A stretch of DNA of 64,000 nt, taken from the NCBI GenBank assembly GCA_905221605.1, contig CAJNDS010002119.1:248001-312000 (forward strand), written 5' to 3'. Each line of letters begins with the position of its first letter. Positions within the stretch are counted from its first letter, which is position 1. Source of the DNA: Symbiodinium natans (taxonomy: Eukaryota > Sar > Dinophyceae > Suessiales > Symbiodiniaceae). A program made the position numbers and the translations under genes. Shown piece after piece: positions 9,571 through 21,500 of the stretch. The notes beneath the pieces were generated by a model. It searched no databases. It saw nothing but the letters and a program-made list of their open reading frames with translations, and was not told the origin of the DNA.

Positions 9571-12265
9571 CTATCCTGAATATCCCGTAACCCCGAGGTA
9601 CCTGACATAACTCTCCAGCGGCACCTCCCTTGCAAACCGCCCCCGCTGGCGCGAGGTTCCTCGCCGCAAGGATGGTTGAGGGATCGGTTCGGGGCTCAGC
9701 TTCTCTAAGGGCCGTGGGCTGTAAGAGATCTCAAAGCGACCTTGGGTTGCGAAGCTTTTCCCAGCAGTCCTGACCCATGAAGGGATGCGCTGCAGGCCCA
9801 GCCTAGCGCAGACTCTCGACATGTGCCGAGGCCCTGACGACTTCTTCCAAAAAGGCCAAAGGCTGAGATTAGGGGCCCATGCCTCAGATTGTTTTGACTC
9901 ACGGGATGTCCGCTCCCCGTCTCAATTTCAGGAAGCCCCTAATCCAAAACCGGCTTTTCAGGATTGCAATTTCGGTCCATGAGCCTTTTGCAACGTTAGG
10001 CTTTGCAGAGCCTATAGGGTTTGAGGACACTGGGCCCGCCCACTGTCTGCAGAAGACATCGGCGAAGTCGGTGCAGTTTAGGTGGAGGAGGTCGTACTCC
10101 CTCCTGGTTGGACGGCAGCGAGGGCGGGGCGGAGGCGGTGGGGCATGTTTCCAGGCCCAGAACCTAGGACCTAGTCGCTTTGCAGAAGGATTCTGCACCG
10201 ATTCTGTGCAAGTTTGGGCCCAGAGATCTTGCAAGGTTCCCATCGATTCTGAAGAGCGTGGCCGGTGGCCGGATGATTTTTTGAACCGAGAACGCAACCC
10301 ATGCAGCCTGCACGCTTCAGTCAATAAGATCTCCAGACACACAACCCCCCCCACCTCCCGAAAAAAGGATGTCAGACTTGACGTAGATCCGATTCACCAC
10401 CCCCCACGTGCACTTAGGGAGCATGTCCAAAATCTCTTCGAGCATCCTAAAATCTTAACAAGAAACGACTGGCCGCGTCTGAGCATGCAGCCCAGGCCAT
10501 TCGGGCTTCATCGATTCGATGACTGCCAGCACTTCGCTCTGCGAAAGGCCTGAGACCATATTAGAATGCTTGGGACCGCAGCTGCACGTGCTGGACCTAT
10601 TTTTGACTTATTTACCCTTCAAGTAATCCAGAATCAACAACTGCGATGGCAATCTGCGAGGTCCTGAGTTAATTAAGGCCGCGGGCCTTAGGGAGCCTCA
10701 GCTTTCAGAGCAAAGTATTAGGAGCTGTTTGGTTCCAAGATTTCGAGAACTGACATCTGCAATCCGTAGTGGATGGTACCATTTAGGGCGATAGTCATAA
10801 TCGACGCAGGGTGGGTACCCAGTGCAGCGGGCGGCGCACAGCTAAAGCTACATAGTCCATCCGCATATCATGGATGGACGACACGTTCGTAAGAATCAAC
10901 TGCAAATTTCCGAGGTGAGGCACCGTTTGCCTAATGTTAACCACGCATCATACGAATGAACAGGGACGGTCCTTTGAAAGCCAATTCTTGGGCCCTGGCT
11001 GGTCCTGCCCATATGCACAGACTCGCGGAAGGTGTGGGCCTGGCAATAACACATGCCGACACATACAACTGCTGGGCTCTTGTGGGGCGAGGCTATTCGG
11101 AGGCCATGCGATGTTCCCAGAATCAGAAACAGCACCAGGGCCCACATCGGCCCTACAACTTGCCACAGCTCAAACCCAACAGTTCTGTTCTCGGGGGAAT
11201 GCCCGGCACCTCGGTCCGGGTCTGATGTGTGCTACAAAAACATTGGGCAGAGGATGGCACAGGGGACGTGCGCAGATTTTGGGATGGAGATGATTGTCGA
11301 CTGTGCTTTGCCGTGCGCTGCTTTGCCCAGGGATGCATTGCCCCCAACCCATGTCGAGCTTGGCACTCTTGCAGACTCTCGCAGACTCTTGCAGACAGCT
11401 CAACAAGCAGCTACCCTTCAGATGCCGCTCTGATAACACCCCCAGCACATTGCACCTTGCACCTGCGTGGCTCGCAGCTGAAGACGCCAGTGATCGGGCC
11501 TTGCTGAACTGCTGAGGGTAGGGTCAGGACCCCCTGCACTTGGTGCACTTCTCCAAGGATTTGGGGTTGTCCTACTGAGGAGGTGGCGGGCATTAAATCT
11601 CTCGTTCAGGCTCGAATCCCCGCACAACCAGAAGATCCCCTAAGCCCTGATCCTAATAACTTTGTGCCGCTGGCTTCTGGTCGCACCGAAGCTCCACTCT
11701 TTCTCATAGACCTGCGCTTGGGCGAGGTTCAAGGCTTATGCAGGGTTTTGGGGGATCCTCCGCATTCCCTGATCTCTGGCTCGACTCATGACAGAACGCG
11801 CATGAGTCAAAGCCTACTCCCACAAGCAAGGCTGGACCAAGAGCTCTACAACCCCCCACCCCCAAGGAGCCCGATCAGACACATCATGACAGGTCACAAA
11901 GCTTACACCTCAAGAGCTCGCAAAGAAGCCTCCACAGCCGCGTGGAAGATTCCAGTGCCGAGCATGTGCAACACATCATTGGCCTGCAAGAACTCGTGTC
12001 TTGAGCCCATCATCACATGTCCGAGGTACGAACTGACCATGTCCCGAAAAACACGAGCCCTGCCCTCAAAACCGCTGACACTTCCTACACCTAGACCCCG
12101 CACTCCCCAAACTCTGAAAAACGAGAGAAGCCTTAGCCCGCACCTTGTACACCATGTCTGAACCCGAACCAGCCGAACAGGACAACGAAAGAGCATGTTA
12201 AGAATAGTCCGAGTCTCATGGTGAATTTTGTCGCTGTGTGAGACGTCGTATATGTTCAAGATCAC
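9571..12265 (-). CDS. PPPDE/DeSI-type cysteine isopeptidase
   Basis: Seven exons join in frame to a PPPDE domain: 12265-12218 (VILNIYDVSHSDKIHH), 11983-11930 (ANDVLHMLGTGIFHAAVE), 11711 down to about 11680 (VYEKEWSFG), about 11039-11000 (AHTFRESVHMGRT), 10549-10492 (LSQSEVLAVIESMKPEWPG), 10103-10044 (EYDLLHLNCTDFADVFCRQ) and 9802 downward (LGLQRIPSWVRTAG). The family's catalytic pair is present: His in GIFHAAVE and Cys in LNCTDF. Members remove SUMO or ubiquitin from proteins; the substrate is unknown. Donors include GC (after exons 2, 4 and 5, probably 3), GT (exon 6) and GA (exon 1). The end of exon 3 and the start of exon 4 are least certain, and exon 4 may extend upstream (VGMCYCQ). The C-terminus runs to the stop at 9571 unless another intron intervenes. 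An N-terminal extension beyond 12265 is possible. Confidence 0.82.
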
Positions 12266-12376
12266 CTGAGTGCTCTTGGTGGTTTGGTTCGTGGTTTGTA
12301 CTTCAAGCAGGTAGGGGAAGACCTGGAGCACCATCCAGGCACGAGGAAAAACCCTTCGCAACTGTTGTTTCATACT

Positions 12377-13450
12377 TCAAACCATAGCTGCGCCGTTTGG
12401 AGAAGGGATGCATGGCCTTCTTGTTGAAAGCTTCATCGGGTTTGGGAGCTTCGGAAGAACTGCCACCCTACATGGGCCGCGCTGTGAATACCCCGTGAAA
12501 GTTTCGAAGTGTTCCGGAAAGATATGCACGAAATGCTCCTCGATGCCAACCCCTAAAACTTGAGGCAACGGGCTTTGCAGCACAACCTTCTCAAAGGCCC
12601 ATAGCACCCATTCGGTGCTTTTCTCCGGGAAGGGGGCGGGGGTGGGGGCGGAGCCGTGACGTCGGAAGCCTTGCGTGCCCCAAGCACTGCAAGCCATGTA
12701 AACCAACATATCAAGGTGGCGTCCACTGGGCACAATCCTCTTACAAGTGAAACATGTTTGAGCACCCCATGCAGCTGGGGGGGGGGCTGAGACAAGACCG
12801 TCCACAGAGTCCGGCTGAGCAGGCGGCTTCTTCTCCCGCCTCCTCGTCCGACGATGATTCGTCGTCCGATGGGCCTGAGAGCTCCAACAGCCCTGAACTC
12901 TTTGACCCCAAACCCACCGCTAAAGGACTGAGGGATTGCTGCGTAAGCTGTGGAGATCTCTGCCTTCTTTCAATTCTCTCCACGGGCATGAGGACTGAGA
13001 TGTAGCAGCTGAACCGCATCGGCCACATGGGTGCAGCATGTCTGCCACTGTGGGACATTCGTACAAAGCAATGATCAGTTTCTTGCGTTCAGTGCTCACA
13101 TATGTGCTGGTACGAACCAAACTGGATTACAGACAGTGAGGCACAAGAATGAGACGTGCTTTGCTGCAAGTTGCGAGCGTTCCTGGCGGGGCTCCGGCAT
13201 CCCCAACCCCTTCGAAGTTCCAATAATGTAAACCCTGCTCAACGCCTCCCCCCCCCCCCCCCCCCCCCCCCCGGCTCCTCTCAAGCACATCCTCGGCCCC
13301 TTGCTTGGCGAGCAGCTCGAACACCACATGGGCATGCGGTGAAGCTCTGCCTCCCGCTTCTGGTTGGGAGCAGGCCTTCTTGGGGCAGGGTTTAAGATTT
13401 CTTCCATCCGCCTGCGCTTCAGGGATTACGAGAAAGGAGCATGGATACAT
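12377..13450 (-). CDS. Coding-like exons upstream of the PPPDE gene, unrecognised
   Basis: Several minus-strand segments read like protein but cannot be joined with confidence. They are STEWVLWAFEKVVLQSPLP near 12.6-12.5 kb, a Ser/Asp/Glu-rich acidic stretch (SGPSDDESSSDEEAGEE) near 12.9-12.8 kb, KKLIIALYECPTVADMLHP near 13.1-13.0 kb and HAHVVFELLAKQGAEDVLE near 13.3 kb. They could be 5' exons of the PPPDE gene or a separate gene. A run of 25 C at 13248-13272 interrupts the region. No domain is recognised. Confidence 0.25.
13248..13272. repeat. Poly-C run (25 C)
   Basis: Twenty-five consecutive C residues. The minus strand reads as poly-Gly in one frame. Its length is likely to vary between reads or individuals. 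Confidence 0.9.
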
Positions 13451-15520
13451 CTAGCCCCGAACGAGGACTCAAACACAACCAATAGAATCCAATAGAATGG
13501 TCTGGGGTTTGCGGCTTAGGCCTCGTGATGAGAAAGACGTCTGGGCCTCTAGACGACCCAGGTTCTTTTCAACGCAAGAGGCCTATCCATGTACCTTTGA
13601 GACGGAGGCTAAGGGTGCGACCTTTTTCCCGGAAAAACGTACGCTGGGCCCGTAGCTGAAATACTCCCCCGGCGCTCTTGGTTGAATCATGATGCGCATG
13701 AGGGTACACGAGCATCTAATCTTGAACCTGTTCAGCAACAAAGAGTTCAAGCGAACGCAACTGAGCCTGAAAGGCCAGGAATTCAGTATGAAGATGCCTC
13801 AAACGTGCCCCAAAGCTGCCCAAACGAGAGACATACCCCACCAAAAGGCGGGCGCCTGCACGGGGCCCAGCGGTGATCGATCCCAGACCCCCTTTTGGGG
13901 GCTTGTGGTTAGCAAGGGCTAAGGTGGGCTAAGGCTGGCTAAGGCTGGCTAAGCTTTCCTGCTTAAGGGGTACTGAACAGGCCACATAGAAGCCTCTCAG
14001 CTGGTTGCTTGTGAGCCAGGCGGCGCGCACGCACAAGTCGGAAAGGCTTATATTTATCCTTGTACCTGTGTTCGACTACAGCGGTCATGAACAGCAACAC
14101 AACCTCGACACTCCTTCGCCAGATCTCCTTTTGCCACCCTACTCCGGCCACCCTTTGCTCTCTGCTCCAGTGCACCTTTTTCGATGGCGACTGAGCGGCA
14201 AGGAGACACCCGGCTTTCACATCCTAGGGGGCCTCCCTCACCACATTCAAGATTGGCTAGCTGCACAAACTGCTCAACAATCCGCCGCTCTCCTTCGCAA
14301 AACTATACTGATCCCCCCAATCACGATTTCAGCAACACGGCGCACACTGAATGTTTAAATAAATCATGCAGATGATTCCTGTACGCCTGGCAGTGCTTGT
14401 GCAAAATTGTGAGCCATGTGCTGAAAAGGAAGGCACACATCTTGCAACAGAATGCCTGCATATGTCGGCTGCGCTGCAGTTGCAGTCGTCAACTCATCTC
14501 GCGCGGCAGTTGTACTACAATATGCTCCCCCCGAAATGGGTCTCGGCAGCATCGGCCTGTGCCGGGCACTTGGCATGTGCAGAACGAGGGGTTTTGAATG
14601 GGCTTCAACATGTCTTCACCACTTAGACATTCAAGGGGGTTCGACTCTCACACAGGGTGTGTGAGTAGGGCAATCGCTCAAGCAGCTTGGGTCAGAACGT
14701 GAAGTTTACAAACGCTGCGCAGCAAACTTGGACGTTCTGTCCCTGGGCGGGAGGTGCTTGAGCTTTAAAACTGTGCGGAGAATACTGTAGGATGTCTGAG
14801 GACGAGCTTGCCGCTAGCATCCGAGCTTTGAGATCCAGATTCGCAAGGACAATAGGGAAAAAACAACGCAATAATCAGAAGAAGCAGCGCAACAATCAAC
14901 ATTCCCGCAAAGACTGGAAGTTACGCCAGCAATCAAGCAAAAGGAAGCCTACTGTGCACTGGCTGGTGTCAGGAGCTTTCAATACTCTATCAGGCTGCTG
15001 TTGGGGAAATTTGGGGTGCTGCATGGGGTCGGCCTAATGACACATGCCAACAAATGAACGTTCCACGGCCCTGAACGCGCCGCTTGGCAACAACAACAGC
15101 AACAGCAACAACAACGACACTCCCGCTTGGGCCATTTTCCGTCAAAACGCGCAAAGCTGTCGAGTCCATGAGCAACAGCAGACGACCCAAAGCCTTTGCT
15201 CTGCAAAGGAAACACGGACAAACGTCCACTGCTTGAAAGAAACTGGAAGCGCGAAACGCTAGTATATCAGGCTGCTTCCAGTTTCGAACTCACCTCATTG
15301 CTCACAGCATTGCTCAGCTCATCATCGCTTTCAGCGGCTTGGAGCTCCGCGAGCAGCTGAAGTTTCTCCTGTTGGAAAGCTATGGCCTGACATATGACCT
15401 GACCCGCACAGCTTAGTGACTTCTAGTGCTTAGCTGGCTTAGCTTTGAGAGTTGAGCCGCGGTATGTGAAAGCTGAAAGTCGGAGGACCCCTGGAACAGC
15501 CCACATCGCTTTCAAGGCGC
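13450..15520. other. Intergenic, no gene recognised
   Basis: Short open frames on both strands carry no recognisable motif. A CAA/CAG-rich patch (aacaacaacagcaacagcaa) lies near 15090-15116. The right end should be the 3' flank of the minus-strand channel gene, whose stop is at 15524. Confidence 0.45.
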
Positions 15521-15523
15521 CTG

Positions 15524-18500
15524 TTAGAAGGACATGAGGGAATGCTCCCAAGCGAACCGTGCCTTGACAATGGTCAGCTGGTTTTGCACATACTCTTGAA
15601 ACTTACCTGCTCGCACGGGATCGATTGGTGTAGCGCCAAACTGTTACTTAAGGGCACTGTGGGGAGCTCGATTCTGGCACACGCAAACACAAGTGGCACC
15701 GCGAGAATCGCAACAGAGCTCCTCAACACTACCAACTCCCAGCTACTGCAGCTACCATCACCACGACTTCTGCGACACCCGAAACTGAAACTCTGAACCC
15801 CTGCGAGCCTTGATTGTGGATCATCCATTGTTGATCCTGGATGATCTTGCCCACATCCATCGATCGGGCAGTGCCACGGTGGCGCAAGCAACCTCATGGA
15901 TGGCGCGGCATCGCCCGGCATTCGATGAAACCCAAGAAAGCAGACAACGATCCTATGCGCAACCACATCGAGCACTGAGAACACAACCACCAGAAGCACA
16001 AAAGATGCATAGTAAGGCGGCCCAAGCCACCGTGAAAAAACTCCTCAATGTCAACGGCCCCACCTGCAGCAGCTTGTAGACGCACATGGGCATCCGAGAA
16101 GCTCATGGCAGCCAAGGCTTTGCAATGCAATTTCCCGTTGTTCAATCTGGCATCCCTTGAACCCTCAGGCGCAAGATCCAGAAACCGTCAATTTTTTCTG
16201 CAACTGACACCAAGCATGTGGCTTGCGCTTGAGCCGCCTCCATCGGCATCCAAGAGCTTGAAGAAAGACCACCTGGTCTTGGCAAGCTTGTCTTGGAGTT
16301 CTGCTCTAGAGTCCTGACTGCTTATGTTGCACACTTCATGGCTACGCGGCAAAGGGTACACAATGCTCTTGCTAGAAGACCCTCGTGCTCATCTTCTGTT
16401 CAGTCACTAAACTTCTGTGTTACGTCTGGCAGAATACCAGCCAAGGCTCGCATCCCAAACGTTCAGCCCAAGAGATTCCAGAAAATCATGCACTTCAGGG
16501 TCTTCCATTTTCTGTTCGAAGGTTGCAATGGTCAGCTCGCCTTGCTGGGCGCCGTCAGATCCCAATTCGTAGAAAAGCGACTTCAACTTCGCCAGGATGG
16601 CTTTCTTGTTGCTGATCATGGTGTGCACCATCGTTGTCTGGTCATTTTGTGCACTCTCGATCGCGTTCTGGCAAAAAACTGCAGTTAACACCTGAGTTTG
16701 CGCTTCAAAACCTCACGAAGACAACCGAGTTTGAAAAAGAAAACTTCGACAACTCTCCAAGAAATCTATCCCAGCTTGACACTTCTCCAACTTGTGCAGC
16801 ACACCGCTGTTGCAAAACATCGCTTGCTAATGCGAACACGATGCATTGAGGACAGCGAAGTACGTGAACGAAACATAGAACCTTTTTTTGGGGTGACACG
16901 TAGCAGCAAGCAGGAAGGAAACCATACATACCCGTGGCCATGTTCGGGTTTACGACGTTCACTAAACAGAAACAAAGGATGACACTGGGCCGACTCGTCC
17001 GGCCGAAAACCAAGGAGCAGAAAACAATATGTCCACATCACCGAAATCCTCAGCTTGCAGCTTGCGAATATTGTAGCTGGGTTGGGTTTGAAGCCTCCGG
17101 CAACACCAGCTGGAAGCGAGGGATTTGCAAACCAGTCTTAAAGCTTTCAGGAAAAAAAATCCCACACGCCAACCCCGTGACACGCTAGCCATCCTAACAA
17201 ACTACCAAATTTTCTGGAAGTGTACGGGGCGACGGTGAAGCCTAATGGAAGCTTACCCCTTCCCTTTCAAAACCCTTTGGGCAGCAGATATCTGACTTGC
17301 CGATCTGAGGCCGGCTCGTTCCCCGACAGCGGGGTCCCCCGGCGACGCACCGATGGCAACAGCAATCTGGAAAAACCAGAACAATGCACCAGCACAGGGG
17401 CCCAGGCGCCCCCGAGCCCCCAAAGCCCCAGCCTTAAACCCGAAACCTACACCCTTCCTAAACCCTTTTGCTTCCGGGCTGTTGCAGTGGCCAGGCTTCA
17501 CAGCTGGCCGTTTTTCGACCTTCTGAGCACGCACTTCCTTTCCCATCCCTCACAGGCACCTCTCAGTGCGAAGCCAGGTACTAGGCAAAGCAATCGTAAT
17601 CGCTGACACAAGATCGTACATCCTAGACCAGCACGGAGTTGCCTGCAAATTTCAAGGTAAACTCTGACTGACCCGGACCTTTCCGGCGAAGGGCAGGGCT
17701 CGAACTTGTGCACACGGGGAGATCTTCAGAACCATCAAGCCTTGAATTTCTTGAGGAGTAGCGGCCATTGCGATGTGATCCCGAACAAACTGCTCAGGTG
17801 CGGAAAGCGTCGGAGCCGTAGTCTGCCAAAACTAGCGGGTTCGTCGCAAGCGTCTTCTGCAGAATGCTCAGCGTCCACCAACGACGCGTCAGAGCAGCCA
17901 AATTCGGGTTCGGACGGCAAGTGGGCTGGGATTTGGCAAGCGACATGGCCCATGATCATCTGCAGGCAAGCTTTGCCAATCGTGCAGCTCAGACGTTTGC
18001 TGCCGGAATTACAGGTGATCATCCTCCTCCAGTGTTGCTGCACCGTTCTGATGCAGTGAACCATGGATGCTGATACCACACCTCGTTTCTGCCGATTAAC
18101 TTGGTTTGGGTCATCTATGCTCAAGGAAGAAAGTGCAGCCTGCCGTAGTCCACACGTGCCAACCGGAACTTGCATCTTCCCTGCCAAGCGTCGGGCGTGC
18201 GCCACACAAGAGATGAGTTTGCCCCTCTCCACCATGACGGGGACATAACCCTAAACCCTAAACCCTAAGTTCATTTGGGCCTCGAAGCCTCGGCTCAAAC
18301 CCTTGCTTTTCATCCCTGCCTCTTGCGAACAAGGCCGGGGTACCCCCCCCCCCTAAAAAGGTCCTCAAACCCGAAACACGAAGCCCTAAGCCCTGTAGCC
18401 TAAGCGCCAGACCTAAACCGGAGAAAGGTCTTAAAGCAGGACAGGGCCCGCGCGGGACCATACGGGCTTTACGGCCCTAGGGCCCTGAGGGGCTTGCGGG

Positions 18501-21500
18501 CCTTGCGGGCTCTGCGGGCCTTGCTTACGGGCTGCACGGGCTCTACGGGCTCTACGGGCTCTGCGGGCTCTACGGGCTCTACGGGCTCTACGGGCTCTAC
18601 GCGGGCTCTACGGGCCTTACGGGCCGTACGGGCCTTGCGGGCCCTGATTTCAGTCAAACCCTGCAAGCGTGAAGCCTTGTACACAACTCGCCTTATCTAA
18701 CCTTATATCACGATGCATATATCCTCTCTCTTTATCTTCACAATTGCAATAGTCCACAGCTCTGAGTGACACATTTTGCAACTTCGCCTTCTCTTTTCGT
18801 ACTTCGAAGAGAATGAGGGAATTGAAGTTTCAGCTCTAGAGTTTCGAGTTCAAGACGTCGGACTCACAGTGCTCTATACAGTGTTCCCTCTTTCTCTACA
18901 ACGAGCACAAGCTAGGGTTTAGGGTTTAGGGTTTAGAGATTAGGGTGTAGGGTTTAGGGTTTACAGTTTAGGGTCTAGGGTTTAAGGCTTAGGGTTCAAG
19001 ATTTGGGGTTTAGGGTTTTTTTTTCCCACCCGTTTCGCAAGCGTATACAGGGAAGAGGTCAGGCCTAGTTACCGCCAAAATTCAGGTTGAAAAGTTTGCT
19101 AGTCCGTTGCTGGAGCCCCAAGATGGCCTTCGGAGTTTACCGTACCCACCAACAGCCCAAACCACACCAACAAAACCTCAAAGCACGTACAACCCCAGGA
19201 CAACAAGGAACCAACCCCGAAGCCTCCATCCCCGGACTCCCAAAGTTCGAAGGTCAGAACCCTGTCCCCCCCTGCGCACCTGTCCGAGTGGCACGTAGGC
19301 CAGAAAGCAGCAAGGCGGGATTGACATAGAAGGGATTGATTATTTGAAGGATGAGATGCATGCACCCGGACAGGCTCACTATCCTGGAAATGATGTACAA
19401 TGGGGGCGACAGAGCTTCATATCCCCAGTCTTGCAGTGTTGAGGTCCTATCTACCTATATTCACCCTACATCAACAGAGTACCACTGCAAATACATTTCC
19501 CGGGGATACATTCACACTGCAGACTTGCCCATGGCATTCATTTCGCTAGAGCAGAATTACCTGGGCTTCAAATGGGTCTGTTTGTTCCCAGAGCCTGGCC
19601 TGTTTCAAATGGCTTTATAGCTCACAGGAACCTGGGAGTTGCCTCCAGTGTGCATTTCCCCTGCTTGATTCTACAACCCTCAACGGTCATATAAGCCCAT
19701 AACGTAGGTTTAGCAAGCCGTTCACTTGTCGCAACTCCCTGTGCAGTGAGGTGTGGTTTAGGGTTTAGGGTTTAGGGTTTGGGGAGCACAAGCTCGAAGT
19801 CGTTAAGGGTTATGACCCAGACTAGGGCCATGCTTCCTCAACTCTCATAAGCCGGAAAGCCCTCAGGCCCCAAACCGAAACTTGCACCTCTAAACCTTAA
19901 GCTCCTGACGTGAAGCTTTTGAGATCTTCTGGATGGCGTGCACTCTTGTGGGCAAGCTCCGAAATCTCGCCCCGAGCTTTAAGAGCCGAGCCTAAGGCCT
20001 GATTTAGGGTTTAGGATTTCGCGTTTAGATCTTATGGGGGTTTAGGCTTTAGGGAAGCCTACTCCTCATATAGGATTCACTCAGCAAGTTGAGGGTGCAG
20101 AGTTTCAGGTTTTCAGCTTCCTGCGAGAGAAACTGCCCACCTATTACTCTCCTAAAGGAGTGCGTTGGGGCTTTCTAAACTCCTGGGTAACCGAAGCAAC
20201 CCTCTGTCACGAGCTTCATATAGTGTTTGGCTACGCGCTGAAGAACTGCTCGCCAGATACAGGCCATAGGGTCTCGGCAGCGTGCTTGAAGACTTTGGCG
20301 CACCGCTTGCGCCTTGCAAGTCAGCCTTGGAGCGTCAGTTCTTCTTTAGCGCTTCGCTAGTCCAACAAGGACAGGGGGCCATACGGATCTCAGATCATCT
20401 CAAGCTTAAGCTTGCAGCATGTCTCGATGTTTAAGGCGCTTTGCTCGTCTAACGAGCAGAGGGGACCAGCTTAGCCATAATGACACGTTTTCGAAGGTCC
20501 GAGCCGCGGATTTGAGGGCTTAGGGGTCTCAGATCATCCCAAGCTTCAAGCCTGCGTCAATTTTCACAAAAATGCGTTCTCGAAAACACTAACCCTATCC
20601 CCTAAACCCTAAACCCCTAAAACCTGCTCCACGAACCTGCACTGGCCTGCGCCGTGCGCCAGAGGAGGTGGCACGTCTCAGCGGACCACGCCTCTCCAAC
20701 ACACCCACGCACACACGTGATTATCTGTGTGAGCCTCATCGTTGGTACCTCTCTCTCTGTTTCTCTCTCCGTCCCCACTTCCCAGCCCATCCTTTTTTCA
20801 ACCCCCCCCCCCATCTTGCTCGACTCTCCTAGCAATGCCAATTGCCGAGCTGTTCATTCAGCTTCCGGCGCTTGCTTCCCTGACTGTCCCCTGCGTCCTG
20901 CGTCTTCTCCCTAGCGGACGACGCTGGCACAGATGCTTCGATTATGATGCAATCATCATCATCCTCCTCCACGACTTCTTTCTTTACTGCCGTCTTGGCA
21001 GCCCTGCGTGCTGTAGGCGCAGCCCTGGCCTTAGAAGTTGTCGCCAAACCAACATCGTGTGAGACTATCTCTTGCTTCGCAACAATGCTCGCCTTCGGCG
21101 CCGCTCTTGACTTAGCAGCTCTTGGTCGCACGACAACGCTCGCCTTTGGCGCCGCTGTTGAGTTAGCAGCTCTTGGTCGCACGGCCAACACACCCTCTTC
21201 CGACACCTGCTCATCTGCAGTGGCCGCCACGACCCGGGCGCCTGAGCCGCCTCCTTTGGATGCGACTTCTACCAAACGCTTCGAAAAAGCTGCAAAACTC
21301 AAGCCACACAAAGCCATCAGCCGGTTGTGACACACACGCACAGCTTCTCGATTATTGGACTTGGGAAGGTGTAGCACCAGCCGTGGGCCCTTGCGGTCAG
21401 CCAGCGTCTGCACCTCACCGATGCAGTGCTGTTCCATGCCTGCGTTGATGACCGCGAGCCAGTGCGCCAGCTGTAACGACGTCCTAACTGTTTTGTTGTC

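Noticed and set aside
17735-18235. 166-codon minus-strand open frame
   Set aside because: No motif or splice support; it lies in the presumed long intron of the channel and may be chance.
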